Positions 31,121 to 40,887 of a stretch of 64,000 bases of DNA are shown here, piece by piece (within the stretch, counting starts at the first letter, position 1; each line of letters begins with the position of its first letter). A program made the position numbers and the translations under genes. Source of the DNA: Tupaia tana (lineage: Eukaryota; Chordata; Mammalia; Scandentia; Tupaiidae); assembly GCA_026018925.1 (NCBI GenBank), contig JAKSZU010000003.1:187181639-187245638 (forward strand), read 5' to 3'. The notes below the pieces were generated by a model. The model was not told where the DNA came from. It saw only the letters and a program-made list of their open reading frames with translations, and ran no database searches.

Positions 31121-31384
31121 TTTTTCTTTTTTCTAGTTTTTGACACAGGCTGCATGTGCTCACCAAGAGAGAGTTAGAGACAGAGAGAGAAAAAGTGAGA
31201 AATCGCTGTCCCTCCCCCAAGTGGGCATGGCCATACTGCAATCCCTTCATTTTCCTGTTGAGATTTTGGCCACATACACACATGTACTTAGCATGTCCCT
31301 CAAGCTGTCAGTTCCGGGACTTGAACCATGCAGTTGGCAATGTGGCTATCCAGCCGCCTTAACTACCACACCACCAGCTGGCCC
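31121..31384 (-). mobile_element. Old L-type SINE
   Basis: CTAGTTTTTGACACAGGCTG, GA-rich block, CATACTGCAATCCCTTCATT, GATTTTGGCCACATACACAC, and head complement ending CCACCAGCTGGCCC. Strongly diverged. Confidence 0.8.
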
Positions 31385-31974
31385 ATTTTCTATACTTTTT
31401 CATCCTCACTGGTGCCATGCTTAGTCTGCATGCCCTAGACTGCCATTTGACCCTTTCCTCCTGCCCCCCACTCTCATAAGGCTGGAATTCTAGCCAGTAG
31501 CCAGACAAAAAAGCATCAGAGATAGCTACACTGGAGCTGAGGGTGACTGTGCCATTCTTTAAGGCTACCGTTTCCCTCCTACCTCACATTCCTTGGATTT
31601 AAAATAGGGTTCAGAGAGAAACACTTAAGGCAGAGTCTTGGAGCACTAATAGTATATCTGAAGTTCTGGAGTGAAGATATTTGGATGGCAATTTTCACTT
31701 CTGTAGTCCCTTAATCATACCATGTAGAGGACATTCTGTTCTGTCCAGTTATAGGAACAGGGCTCTCTCAGATCAGAAAGTAATAAAAGTAAAAATAATA
31801 GCTAACAATTTTTGAGTGCATAAACCAAATCAGAAATTTTGTAACTATTTTCTCTTTCTCTCTCTCTTTTTTTTTCTTCTGGAGACAGATGGCCACAGAA
31901 TTTCAAATGTGTAAGGTACCTGAGGTAGAGGCTGATAGCTATCTAAACTAACATTCATTCTCCCCTTCCTCCTT
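31385..31974. other. Intergenic, nothing recognised
   Basis: A CT-rich tract at 31,850-31,878. No supported gene. Confidence 0.5.
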
Positions 31975-32345
31975 GAAAAAGTGTCCTGATTTAATTTGAG
32001 ATGGCCATATACCCAGATAGGTATTTCCCAGACTCCTTTGCAGCCATGTGACTATGTTCCAGCCAATGAGACTTAATGGAAGTGTTCAAGACTTAGGCTC
32101 CTTAAGGGAGTGCAATTTTTTTTATCCTCCCAACTTCCTCTTTCCTGCTGCCTGGAATTTGCAGATTTTGGCTGGAGTTCCAGCAGTCATATGGAACTAG
32201 AATGTAAGCCACACATGGAGGAATAGAAAAGATATAAGTAGAGCCTTCATAGCAGCTGAAGACAGCTTAGCTACAGATGTCTTTTATCTGAAATAATCAA
32301 AACTTATGTGTTCAAGCCACTGTAGTCAAGTTGGACAAAATTCCT
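31975..32345 (+). repeat. Ancient interspersed repeat (family not named)
   Basis: GCAGCCATGTGACTATGTTC, CAGCCAATGAGACTTAATGG, TTTCCTGCTGCCTGGAATTT, GGCTGGAGTTCCAGCAGTCA and TTCAAGCCACTGTAGTCAAG match a dispersed old mammalian repeat I recognise by wording, possibly an LTR remnant. Confidence 0.5.
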
Positions 32346-32615
32346 AATTGATCAGTATTTTAGAAGAGATGAAATAAATAATAATGGGAAAACTGGATAT
32401 CCACATACAAAGAGTGAAGGTGGATCCTTATTTAGCACCATATACATACAAAAATTAACTAAAAGTTGATCAAACATAGACAAATGAGCTAAAGTTATAC
32501 AACTTTCAGAAGAACACATAAGGAAAAACCTTTATAGCTTTATGACATTGGATTTGGCAATGATTTCTTGAAAATTACACTAGAGTCATAGACAACAACA
32601 ACAACAAAAAACATT
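32346..32615. other. AT-rich gap
   Basis: LINE-1-like AT-rich wording (AAAAGTTGATCAAACATAGAC; CAACTTTCAGAAGAACACAT) suggests an old LINE-1 ORF2 or 3' fragment, but I cannot fix it. Confidence 0.35.
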
Positions 32616-32629
32616 CAAATTAGCCTTTG

Positions 32630-33028
32630 ACTCTGGACTCCTACATGGCCTACTATGGAGTCCTGGACCTGGCAGCTTGAAACTCACGCTGGTTGTGGAT
32701 GAGTGAGTGCCTAAAATCCCAGGAGGAGAATGAAGGAGAAGGAACTGTGGTGTGGCCATTCCCCTTGGGGGATTATTTCTTGCTATTTAAAAAAAAAAAA
32801 TTTATGTATTCATTCATTTATTTTAATTTTACCAGAGAGAGAGTGAGAGAGAGAGAGAAAGCAAGCCACCAGATCCAGGACCCAAACCGTGCTCAGCCAT
32901 GTGGGAGTGTCCAGCACCTTAACCACCACGCCACCTGCCGTTCCCCCATTTCTTGCTTTTTCTCTCTCTGGTGAGCGCATGTGCCCTATAACAACAACAA
33001 CAAAAAAAAACTCTCTCTAAAAAAAAAG
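32630..33028 (+). mobile_element. L-type SINE, first unit of an L-L dimer, split by an S
   Basis: It lacks the first about 35 bases of the tRNA head (starts ACTCTGGACTCCTACATGG). The body runs to 32,781, is interrupted, and resumes at 32,945 (CATTTCTTGCTTTTTCTC) to GCCCTATAACAACAACAAC. A single TSD (CAAATTAGCCTTTG, 32616-32629 and 33300-33313) brackets this unit and the next one. Confidence 0.9.
32782..32946 (-). mobile_element. S-type SINE nested in the L-L dimer
   Basis: TTTAAAAAAAAAAATTTATG, GTATTCATTCATTTATTTTA, GCAAGCCACCAGATCC, end CACCTGCCGTTCCCC. Imperfect TSD ATTTCTTGCTATTT / ATTTCTTGCTTTTT at about 32774 and 32947. Confidence 0.92.
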
Positions 33029-33299
33029 GGGGACTAGCAGTTAGCGTAATGGCTATGTCGCTGGACTCCCACGTAGTCGACCGCGGTTCGAGTCCCAGAC
33101 CCGGTGGCTTAAACTCACGCCGGGCGCATGTGCGTGTGTGCCCAAGATCCCAAGAGGAAAATGGAGGAGAAGGGATTACAGCATGGCCATCCCCCCTTGG
33201 AGGTGATTTCTCGCTTTCTATCTCTCTGTCTCTCTCTGTCTTTCTGGTGAGTGCACGCACCCAATAAGAAAAACTTCTCCAAAAAAAAAAACCAAAAAC
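33029..33299 (+). mobile_element. L-type SINE, second unit of the L-L dimer; reference for promoter boxes
   Basis: Well preserved. A box TAGCGTAATGG at 33042-33052 and B box GGTTCGAGTCC at 33085-33095 fit the RNA polymerase III type 2 consensus. The body ends CCAATAAGAAAAACTTCTCC. Confidence 0.96.
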
Positions 33300-33313
33300 C
33301 AAATTAGCCTTTG

Positions 33314-33875
33314 TCAGAATTAAAAACTTTTATGAAAAGAGGAAGTATTTTGAGTTAGCTGTGAGAGGCCCTCTTGGTCTCTTAATCTAAGAGGGAAATT
33401 ATTTTCTGTCTCTGTCATTTCCCAGGTTACCAATTACATTAAGCCAAGGTCCCTTGGTGGCTGCTGTCTATAATTTTTCCATTCCTCACCCTTTTAAGTC
33501 AGATTGCAAAAATAAGGAGATTCCGAAACTTGGATCTTTATGACCAAGGCTACGGGGATGCGACCCAGGACTCTCTGGCCCTGTAGAGGTTGGCAATGTC
33601 TTAGATCCCAGCAACAAAAAGGCAAGTGGAGCCACCAGGTTGCTACCACAGGTGTTCAGACTCAGGCTGGCCTCCCAGGGAAGCCACACAACAATCCCAG
33701 GCCTTCCTGAGGTGGGAGGACAAAGCTACTCATAGGATGCTATTTCTGAAGCAGGCTCTTTGCCCTAAAATGTGTCTATTAGCCTAGCACAGACGTGAAC
33801 TTTAGAGGGCCTGTCATTATCATTCTAACAATTCCCTTTGTAATATGACCTCAAATATCTTTCCAAATGTATCTC
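33314..33875. other. Intergenic, nothing recognised
   Basis: No supported gene. Confidence 0.45.
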
Positions 33876-34229
33876 CAGTCATACCTGCCAAGGACTTGTT
33901 CTCCAGCCAGGTCAGCCTACTTACCACTCCTTGAGTATGTCAAATAATTTCACACCTCCATGCCTTTGCTCTTGCTCTTTTCTCTCTGCTTGGAATAAAT
34001 GCCTTTTCTGTTTCTTCTCCACCCACGGATACTGTACTTGCTTTCTGCTTATTTCCAGGAAGTGTGAGTTATTTCTTACCTTCATGTGTACTTTACATAC
34101 ATCTGTGTTTAGCTACAACACTCATAACTTTAGCTTGTCATTATTTGCCTGTTCTCAAGTCTGTTCTTGAAGGGCAGAAGCCTAGGCTTATTCATGGACT
34201 GTCCTAGAACTTGGCTTAGCGCCTGGCAC
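33876..34229 (+). mobile_element. L2 LINE 3' fragment
   Basis: CACACCTCCATGCCTTTGCT, TTTCTCTCTGCTTGGAATAA, then GAAGGGCAGAAGCC and TTGGCTTAGCGCCTGGCACA are the hallmark wording of the L2 3' end. Confidence 0.72.
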
Positions 34230-34830
34230 ATTTGTTCAGTTGTTTTACTAATTTGTTGAGCATGTACTATGTACAAAGCTGTTTTCTAGGTTCTAGGCAG
34301 TGAACAAAACTGATAAAGTTTTTCTACGTTCTCATGAAGCTTATATTCTTGTTGAAGAGGCAGACAATATACAAATAATGGAGATAAACGATGTGTCTCA
34401 GGGTATGATAAGTGCTAGAAGAAAATTCAAAGAGGCTAAGAGAAGAAGGAATGATGGAGAGTATAATTTTAGATAGAATGAAGTCTCTCTGATTTAAGTA
34501 AAAACCTGAAGGAAGCAAGGGAGTGAATCACGTGGGTATGTGGAAATAACATTCCAGAGAAGAAAGAATAAGTACAAACGTCCTGAGGTGAAAGTGTGTC
34601 TGGTGTGTTTAAGGAACAGCAAGGGAGCCAATCTAACAAGAGAGAAGGGAGTCGGGATAACAGCACTAGGAGAGGAGCTCCAAGAAGTGAAGGAACAGGA
34701 GGCCGGAGTTTAGAGCCTTGCAGGCCAAGATCAGAGATTCAACTTTTATTCCAAGTGAGATGGGGTGCCAGTACTGGAATTTGAGGTGAAGAGAGATGAC
34801 CTAACTTAGTTTTTAGAGCATTCAAGATTT
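34230..34830 (+). repeat. Ancient interspersed repeat (family not named)
   Basis: TTGTTGAGCATGTACTATG, AAAACTGATAAAGTTTTTCT, GGTATGATAAGTGCTAGAAG, ACATTCCAGAGAAGAAAG, AACAGCAAGGGAGCCAATCT and AGCCTTGCAGGCCAAGATCA follow a widely dispersed mammalian repeat consensus in order. I do not trust my memory for its name. Confidence 0.6.
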
Positions 34831-34989
34831 TCTAGCATTCAAGAGTGATCTCCTGGATACTCTTTGAAGAACAAATTGTCCATAATTCACTTCATGGATG
34901 CTCACAAAGGTCATTGGTAATGTAGGACTAGATGCAAGTTGCCCTTTAATGCAATGTGAGCTTGTACTTGACTGGACAGGAATGGGAGA

Positions 34990-35135
34990 GTCTAGTCCCT
35001 TTATTCTGTTTTCTTTCTTCTACTTCTCTCTTTCAAAAGTGCTCCAGCTGATGAGAACTTTCCGTCCTTGGGCATTGAATGAGCCTGGGCTCTGGAGATA
35101 CCAGACAAGACTTATGGGAAATAAACTGAGAAACT
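34990..35135 (+). repeat. Unidentified duplicated segment, copy 1
   Basis: AAAAGTGCTCCAGCTGATGA through ACCAGACAAGACTTATGGG and AAATAAACTGAGAAAC recurs in the same order at 37,350-37,507. It could be an old LTR or a local duplication. It contains AATAAA. Confidence 0.7.
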
Positions 35136-35261
35136 TGGCCTGTGATACTAAGAGATATTTACTTTGTCTATAACATAAATTCAGCCAAAAAAATAAAGGC
35201 AGACTTCCTGGAGGGAGGCTCAAATATCCAGTGATTAATAAAAGGCAAAACATGGCAGGAA

Positions 35262-35506
35262 GGGGCCAGCAGAGGGTGGTATGGTTATGTTGCTGGACTC
35301 CCACATGGCCAACTGTGGTTTGAGTCCCAGACCTGGTGGCTTGAAACACACTGGGCACACATGCATGACCAAAATCCTGAGAGGAGAATGGAGGAGAAGA
35401 GATTGTGGAGTGGCTATTTCCCCGGGGGGGGGGGGGGTGATTTCTAGCTTTCTATGTTTCTCTGGTGAGTGCACGTGCCCTATAGTAAAAAAATCTCTTA
35501 AAAAAA
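35262..35506 (+). mobile_element. L-type SINE, first of a three-SINE head-to-tail cluster
   Basis: Head GGGGCCAGCAGAGGGTGGTA, a poly-G run at 35424-35436, end GCCCTATAGTAAAAAAATC. Confidence 0.88.
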
Positions 35507-35513
35507 AATGTGG

Positions 35514-35775
35514 GGGGGACCAGCAGTTGGTGTAATGGCTATGTCGCTGGGTTCCCACATAGTCGACCGCAGTTCGTGTCCCGGACCTGGTGGTTTAAAC
35601 TCACGCCAGGTGCGTGGGTGTGTGTGTGCCCAAGATCCCAAGAGGAGAATGGAGGAGAAGGGATCGTGGTGTGGCTATTCCCTCTGGAGGGGTGATTTCT
35701 CACTTTCTGTTTCTCTGTCTCTGTCTTTCTGGTGAGCGAACCTCTCCAAAAAAATAAATAAATAAATAAATAAAA
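35514..35775 (+). mobile_element. L-type SINE, second of the cluster
   Basis: Head GGGGGGACCAGCAGTTGGTG, B box variant GTTCGTGTCC, end GGTGAGCGAACCTCTCC (GCACACGCCCTATAG missing), (AAAT)n tail. Confidence 0.92.
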
Positions 35776-35778
35776 TGC

Positions 35779-35868
35779 AGGACTGGCAGGTGGCATAGTA
35801 CTTAAGGGCACTGGACTCTCATATGGCAGACAGTGGTTCAAATCCTGGACCTGGAGGCTTGCTTTTTG

Positions 35869-35923
<55 letters not shown>

Positions 35924-36305
35924 CGCACCTCCCTCTGGGTCAAATTTTAAAAATAATAAATAAGGAGATAAATAAATGTTACATAAAATAATTCTTCTTT
36001 TTTAAACTTTTGTAGATTTGTTTTTATTGGGGTTTAGTACACAGGCTGGAAATACCACTTTGGGCATACCCCTGCCCCCAGGGAATGAATGTCCATTCTA
36101 ATCTTCCTGGGCACCTTTTGAGAGTTTTTTCTTTTTCTTAGTGCTGTTCTTGCTGCCAGCAGCCTCTTCAGGTCCATTGCTGACTGGCTCCTCCTTAGAA
36201 AAGAATTTCCTTTTTTTCTGGGGGACAATCCTGTTGGCTGCCTCTTCAGGATCACTGACCATTTCCTCTTTGGGTGAAGATTAATAAAATAATTCTTTTA
36301 AAAAG
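35779..36305 (+). mobile_element. S-type SINE, third of the cluster, tail split by a pseudogene
   Basis: Head CAGGACTGGCAGGTGGCATA, (TC)n expanded at 35871-35920, TCTGGGTCAAATTTTAAAAA. The tail reaches ATAAAATAATTCTT (35983-35996) and resumes at 36284-36305 after the NOP56 pseudogene. Confidence 0.9.
35997..36283 (-). pseudogene. NOP56: NOP56 processed pseudogene, 3' end only
   Basis: NOP56 is a core protein of box C/D snoRNPs in the nucleolus, with a lysine- and glutamate-rich C-terminal tail. The minus strand of this segment encodes about 59 codons ending at TAG (36098-36100). They include KEEMVSDPEEAANR and KRKFFSKEEPVSNGPEEAAG, then a KKKK run and GAQED, which is how that tail ends. A 3' UTR with AATAAA (36023-36028, minus) and an A-rich end follows. 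There are no introns, and it is 5'-truncated. A 14-bp TSD, ATAAAATAATTCTT, is at 35983-35996 and 36284-36297. It landed in the A/T-rich tail of an S SINE. The remaining frame is uninterrupted, but it is only a C-terminal scrap, so it cannot make NOP56. Confidence 0.88.
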
Positions 36306-36448
36306 GGCAGGAGAAATTGACAGTATGACTGTTGGCTCTGTCCTCTTCCTCAGGATGGACAATGAGTACTAGAGGGAAGGAAGGAATGACCTTGACTACT
36401 CGCTCCCCAGGCCCTTTCCCAGGATATTTGGTGGTTTCCACGGTATTT

Positions 36449-36596
36449 CATTTTTTCTACAGGGCACGTGTACTCACCAGAGAGATTGGGCACACACACA
36501 ACACGCAAACAGCATGAGTTTAAGCCACCGGGTCCGGGACTTGAAGTACGACGATCCACTACATGGCGACATAGCCATTACACTAACTGCTGGTCC
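36449..36596 (-). mobile_element. L-type SINE, internally deleted
   Basis: CTACAGGGCACGTGTACTCA jumps to GATTGGGCACACACACAAC; the central GA-rich and C-rich parts are lost. End CACTAACTGCTGGTCC. Confidence 0.9.
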
Positions 36597-36609
36597 CAGA
36601 ATGGAATTT

Positions 36610-36625
36610 CTTTCTTTCTTTCTTT

Positions 36626-36670
<45 letters not shown>

Positions 36671-36916
36671 AGAGGTTTTCGGTTTTCGCTATAGAGACAG
36701 AGAGATAGAAAGCGAGAAAGCGAGAAATCACCCCTCGGGGGGATGGCCACGCAGCAATACCTTCTCCTCCTGGGATCTTGGCGGGCACCCACGCGCACAC
36801 ACACGCGCCCGGCCACGCGCACGCACACGCGCCCGGCGTGAGTCTAAGCCGCCGGGTCCGGGACTCGAACCGTTTTCGACTACGTGGGAGTCCAGCGACA
36901 TAGCCATTACGTCCCC
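36610..36916 (-). mobile_element. L-type SINE with TSD and internal duplication
   Basis: (CTTT)n and poly-T, GAGAGGTTTTCGGTTTTCGC, CACGCGCCCGGCCACGCGCA (the CACGCGCCCGGC unit duplicated). The head end is shortened (CATTACGTCCCC). TSD CAGAATGGAATTT at 36597-36609 and 36917-36929. Confidence 0.94.
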
Positions 36917-37059
36917 CAGAATGGAATTTTAATGCTGGAATTTCAAGCACTCGGTAAGGCCTAAGTGGCCCTGGGGAGGAGATTTCTAGGACTATTTCTA
37001 TTTCCAATTCAGAAAAGGTCTCCGATTCCCACTGCCCCTTTCCCAGGAATACATGCGCG

Positions 37060-37265
37060 GACATCCACAGGTGGAGAAACGCAAAGCTAGTAGCCGGGTT
37101 TGGGATCGTACCTTCCGGCCGCCCAGGACCTAGGTCATCTCGTGCAGGTGGGCGGTGCCGTGTGCAGTGGAGGCTTGAGCTCGACAGAGGGCGCAGAGGA
37201 GCCGCTGAGCTCACTTTTCCTCTTCTCGCGGCCAGCGCACTTTCGTCGCTGGCGCTAGCCTAATG
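37060..37265. promoter_or_regulatory. Small CpG-rich patch, possible promoter or enhancer
   Basis: CpG density is clearly above the flank (GTAGCCGGG, CTTCCGGCCGCCC, TTCTCGCGGCCAGCGC, TTTCGTCGCTGGCGCTAGCC). ETS-like TTCCGG and GGGCGG words are present. No gene is seen next to it. Low certainty. Confidence 0.3.
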
Positions 37266-37349
37266 ATTCTGTGTGTGTTTGTGTGTGCTCGCCTTGCTAG
37301 GCCACTCCCCAGCCATCATCTGTCCCAGTCCCCAGCCCCTTTTCAGGTC

Positions 37350-37507
37350 AGCCTAGTCCTTGGTCCTTTATTCCGTTTTCCCTCTACTTCACCCTCACAA
37401 AAGTGCTCCAGCTGACGAGGACTATCCTGCCCCTGGACATTGAATGCGTCCCTGGTATTTGGAGATACCAGACAAGACTTATGGGAAATAAACAGAAAAA
37501 CGGCCTG
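37350..37507 (+). repeat. Unidentified duplicated segment, copy 2
   Basis: TTTATTCCGTTTTCCCTCTA, AAAAGTGCTCCAGCTGACGA, GGAGATACCAGACAAGACTT, ATGGGAAATAAACAG. Counterpart of 34,990-35,135, about 2.36 kb away in the same orientation. Confidence 0.7.
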
Positions 37508-38060
37508 TGTCCTCAACGAGCTACACCCACCTGCAGGCCACCCTTCAACCTCTCCCCCTCCACCCTCACACCGCAAACCACCCTCCCCTTCCTTCCCTTC
37601 CAGGTGTGGCGGATAGAAGAAGGTGGTGGTCAAGGTGGAATATGTCTGGAGGACTTGAGCCTGGAACCCCCCTCCCACGCCCCCACATCCCAGGTTTTAT
37701 GGTAAGAAGCTACAGGAAAGATATCAGAGCCCATTTCACCCCAGACCTCACTTTAGGCAATCATGGCCTTGGGGCAGGGCACTCCCTTGGCTGCAGGGCG
37801 AAGAGTAGAGCCCAGGACACCTGAGGCAGGACTGAAAGTCTCTGCCTTATTTACTTCTGTAAGGCCTGGCAAGTGATAAGTGTCAAATGAGAATTTGAAT
37901 GAATGAACAAAGGAAATGGAAAAGGATCTGTTTACTTTAAACCTAGTGCTGGCTAGCCTGTCCTGGTGTTGTATCTCTAGCAGGGCTTGCTACATTGTCA
38001 CTGCTACTTAGCTGTTTCTCTCCCCCAGACCATTTTCCCACACCTCACAGATTCCTTTTT
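37508..38060. other. Intergenic, nothing recognised
   Basis: CC-rich at 37,530-37,690. No supported exon. A GAATGAATGAACAAAGG end near 37,890 suggests an old LINE or MIR 3' terminus. Confidence 0.4.
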
Positions 38061-38068
38061 TATTATTT

Positions 38069-38226
38069 TTTAAAAAATATTTTATTTAACTTTCTTATTA
38101 TTATTTTCCAGTTTGATCAGAGAGAGAGAGGAAAAGGGAGAAAGAAGGCCACCACTTTCTGGACTCAAACCCTGGTGGGTCCTGTGGGAGTCTAACGCCT
38201 TAAATCAGCACACCACCTGCTGGCCC
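38069..38226 (-). mobile_element. S-type tRNA SINE
   Basis: TTTTAAAAAATATTTTATTT, TTTGATCAGAGAGAGAG, head complement ending CACCTGCTGGCCCC. Confidence 0.9.
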
Positions 38227-38659
38227 CTTTTTTTCATTTTCTATTACTGTTCAAATGTCCTTACTAGCGCTTGGTGCAAATCTCTTTCCCTACCATTCAA
38301 AGTTCTGTATAGACTTGCTTTATCTTACTGAAGGGTAGCAGAATATGCCACCCCAAAGTATGTCATTTTGGCATAAGGATTATTTTGAGCTGAAATCAAT
38401 TGAGAAGGAACAGGTAGAAGAAAAAGCCACTGGCCTCCCCTCTATTTGCCTAAAAGCAACACATGAATTTACAAGTTTGTCCCTCCTCTTCTTTCCACCA
38501 GGAAGGACAAAGGTTGATCACAGCAGACAGCTTTAGACCTTTATCAGCCTAGAGATAGCACCTGAGGAATCTACATAATGCACTTTACTAACTTGCCTTT
38601 ATCTACAATTATTTTTTCATTTATGATTTTTTTTCTTCTTCCTGGCAGCTCCCCATTTC
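38227..38659. other. Intergenic, nothing recognised
   Basis: No supported feature. Confidence 0.45.
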
Positions 38660-39010
38660 CCTTTTCCTATCAGAAACACCTCCCATGCCTCTGTGCCTCC
38701 AAATATCTCTCTTTTTTTTTTTTCAAAGTCGGCCTCAAATCCTATTCAATTCCTCCAGGAGGCATTCTTTGACTTTTCAGCCCATAGTGAATTTTCCCAC
38801 CTCTGACTTCCAGTAACATAGACTCTTTACCTATTTTTGTGTCAATTATCCCATTGTGTTTTGTAGTATGATACATACCTGTCTCTTCTTTCTTATTATA
38901 TTATAAACATTTGGAAGGCAGGATCTAAGTATTATTTATCTTTCTATCTCACCTTTCAGTTCATCACACATTTGCTGAGTAGGTACTTACTGTATACTAG
39001 GTATAAAATC
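38660..39010 (+). mobile_element. L2 LINE 3' fragment
   Basis: CCTCCAGGAGGCATTCTTTG, TCAATTATCCCATTGTG, ATAAACATTTGGAAGGCAGG and TTGCTGAGTAGGTACTTAC follow the L2 3' region. Confidence 0.68.
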
Positions 39011-39129
39011 TAGCATATATAAAGAATCCTCTATGTTTCCACCATAAAGTTGGGAAGAAAAGACACAAGGGCATGATGAAAAGAAGAACATGTGGCTCTC
39101 TTGTGGCACACTCATTAGAAAAGTCTCAA

Positions 39130-39306
39130 TGGAGACCAGCAGGTGGCACGGTGGTTAAGGTGCTGGATACTCCCACATGGCCAACCATGGTTTGAGCCCC
39201 GGATCTGGTGGCTTGATTTCTCACTTTCACACTCTTTCTCTCTGTCTCACTCTGGTCAAAATTTTTTTTTTTAATTAATAAATAAAATTAAATAAATATT
39301 AAAAAA
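39130..39306 (+). mobile_element. S-type tRNA SINE with TSD
   Basis: Head GGAGACCAGCAGGTGGCACG, GTTTGAGCCC, CTCTGGTCAAAATTTTTTT. TSD AGAAAAGTCTCAA at 39117-39129 and 39307-39319. CTCF-like core at 39136-39149. Confidence 0.95.
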
Positions 39307-39501
39307 AGAAAAGTCTCAAATGGTTTCCTTTGGGAGAACTCAGTAGCTTGCATTAGGGAGCTATCACATTCTCTATGGGAGTGGCTGTCCATTCATGGAG
39401 CCACTCATTCACTCATTCTCTCATTCATTCATTCACCTGTTGAGTCTTCACTTTATCCAGGTGACTCATGAGACTGGTTATATTGCAGCCCAGGGGTGGC
39501 T

Positions 39502-39540
<39 letters not shown>
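39502..39540. repeat. (TG)n microsatellite
   Basis: About 19 uninterrupted TG units, in an interval (39,320-40,204) with nothing else I can name. Confidence 0.95.
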
Positions 39541-39542
<2 letters not shown>

Positions 39543-40215
39543 ATATGTAGTGGGGAGTACCAGGGACCTAGAAAGCTTTTAGGGTAAGTTGCTTCATTGT
39601 CACTTTCTGTTCAGTCTCGTCTAGAAATGGTCTTGGGAAAGAAGGAATGGGCATGACTTAGGGATAGGAAAACCTAGTATTTCCTGGAGAGAAGGAAGAT
39701 ACCCACCTTTCCTGAGGGCAAAGTGCCAGACTCTGCCTGTGGTTTACTTTGGGACAGCTCACCTTGCCAAAGACCACATTCATTTTTAGGTCCTTTTCTT
39801 CTATGATCATTTGGGGTTTTTCAGACAGCTCTATAAGGTATTGGGTACATATGCCAGATGGGAAAGCTGAGGCTAGATGTATGATTTCCCCACAGTCATA
39901 GGGCTTTGACAGGACAAAGTCTAGACCTGCATTCTCCAGCTTTCTTGAAGAGGACTGTGTCCCAGACACCTTTGGGACCCTACATGTTAGACTTTACACC
40001 TAACGTATAGTAGATGCTCAGACTGCTTTGTCTGTAGGTTCAATAGACCCGCCAAGACACAGTCAGAGGGGAGGAATCTCTGGTTTCCATAATGAAGGAG
40101 GCAGGTTCCTGGAACAGAACGTTCTAAATTTCAGATTAAAGTGATGACTTTTACCATATCTTGCCACTAGCAAGTTTTCAGCTATCACTCAGAAATTCAG
40201 TAATAACCAATTACT

Positions 40216-40369
40216 AGGGGTCAGCAGGTGGAGTGGTGGTTGGGGTGCAGGATTCCCTGGCCAACTGTAATTTGAGTCTCGGGCCTGGTGGCATGCTTCA
40301 TCACTTTCCCTCTTTCTATCTCTCTTTAGTGAGTGCATGTGTCCTATAGCAAATTAAGAAAAAAAAAAA
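40216..40369 (+). mobile_element. M-type SINE, first unit of an M-L dimer
   Basis: S-like head (GGGGTCAGCAGGTGGAGTGG) and body, but the 3' end is TAGTGAGTGCATGTGTCCTA then TAGCAAATTAAG, which joins L-type (CCTATAGCAAA) and S-type (CAAATTAA) wording. TSD AACCAATTACT (40205-40215) is shared with the next unit. Confidence 0.87.
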
Positions 40370-40377
40370 GAAATTAT

Positions 40378-40644
40378 GGGACCAGCAGATGGCATAATGG
40401 TTATGCTGCTAGATTCCCACTTAGTCAGCTATGGATCGAGTGCTGGACCTGGTGGCTTAATACTCATGCCGGGTGTGTGTGAGTGCATGCCCCAAATCCT
40501 GAGAAAATGGAGAAGAAGGGATTGCAGTGTGGGCATCCCCTTGGGGCATGATTTCTTACTTCCTGTCTCTATCTCTGCAGGTAGCGCATGCACTCTATAG
40601 CAAAAATCTCTTTAAATAAATACAATAATTATTTTTTTAAAATG
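40378..40644 (+). mobile_element. L-type SINE, second unit of the M-L dimer
   Basis: Head GGGACCAGCAGATGGCATAA, body, end CACTCTATAGCAAAAATCTC. The closing TSD copy AACTAATTACT is at 40645-40655, so the two units share one TSD. Confidence 0.9.
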
Positions 40645-40887
40645 AACTAATTACTGAATCCTAACTCCATTTACTTTCAAATTATTTTAATACCCAAATT
40701 TTAACCTCTTCTCTAAATTGTTCACTCCCTAATTCTAACAAGAATATACTATGACACCCCTAAGGGCATTCCTCAGCCCCTCTCAGATCCTCACTAGTGG
40801 CCTGATGCTATCTTTAATATCCTTCATATAGCTCAAAGAGGATCAAAACATCTTGGAGCATGTAAAAGTCCAAAATGAGGGTGCAAG

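Noticed and set aside
33029-33110. Functional tRNA gene calls for SINE heads with good A and B boxes
   Set aside because: The heads cannot form a proper acceptor stem with the downstream sequence, continue into a common SINE body with an A-tail, and occur dozens of times with TSDs.
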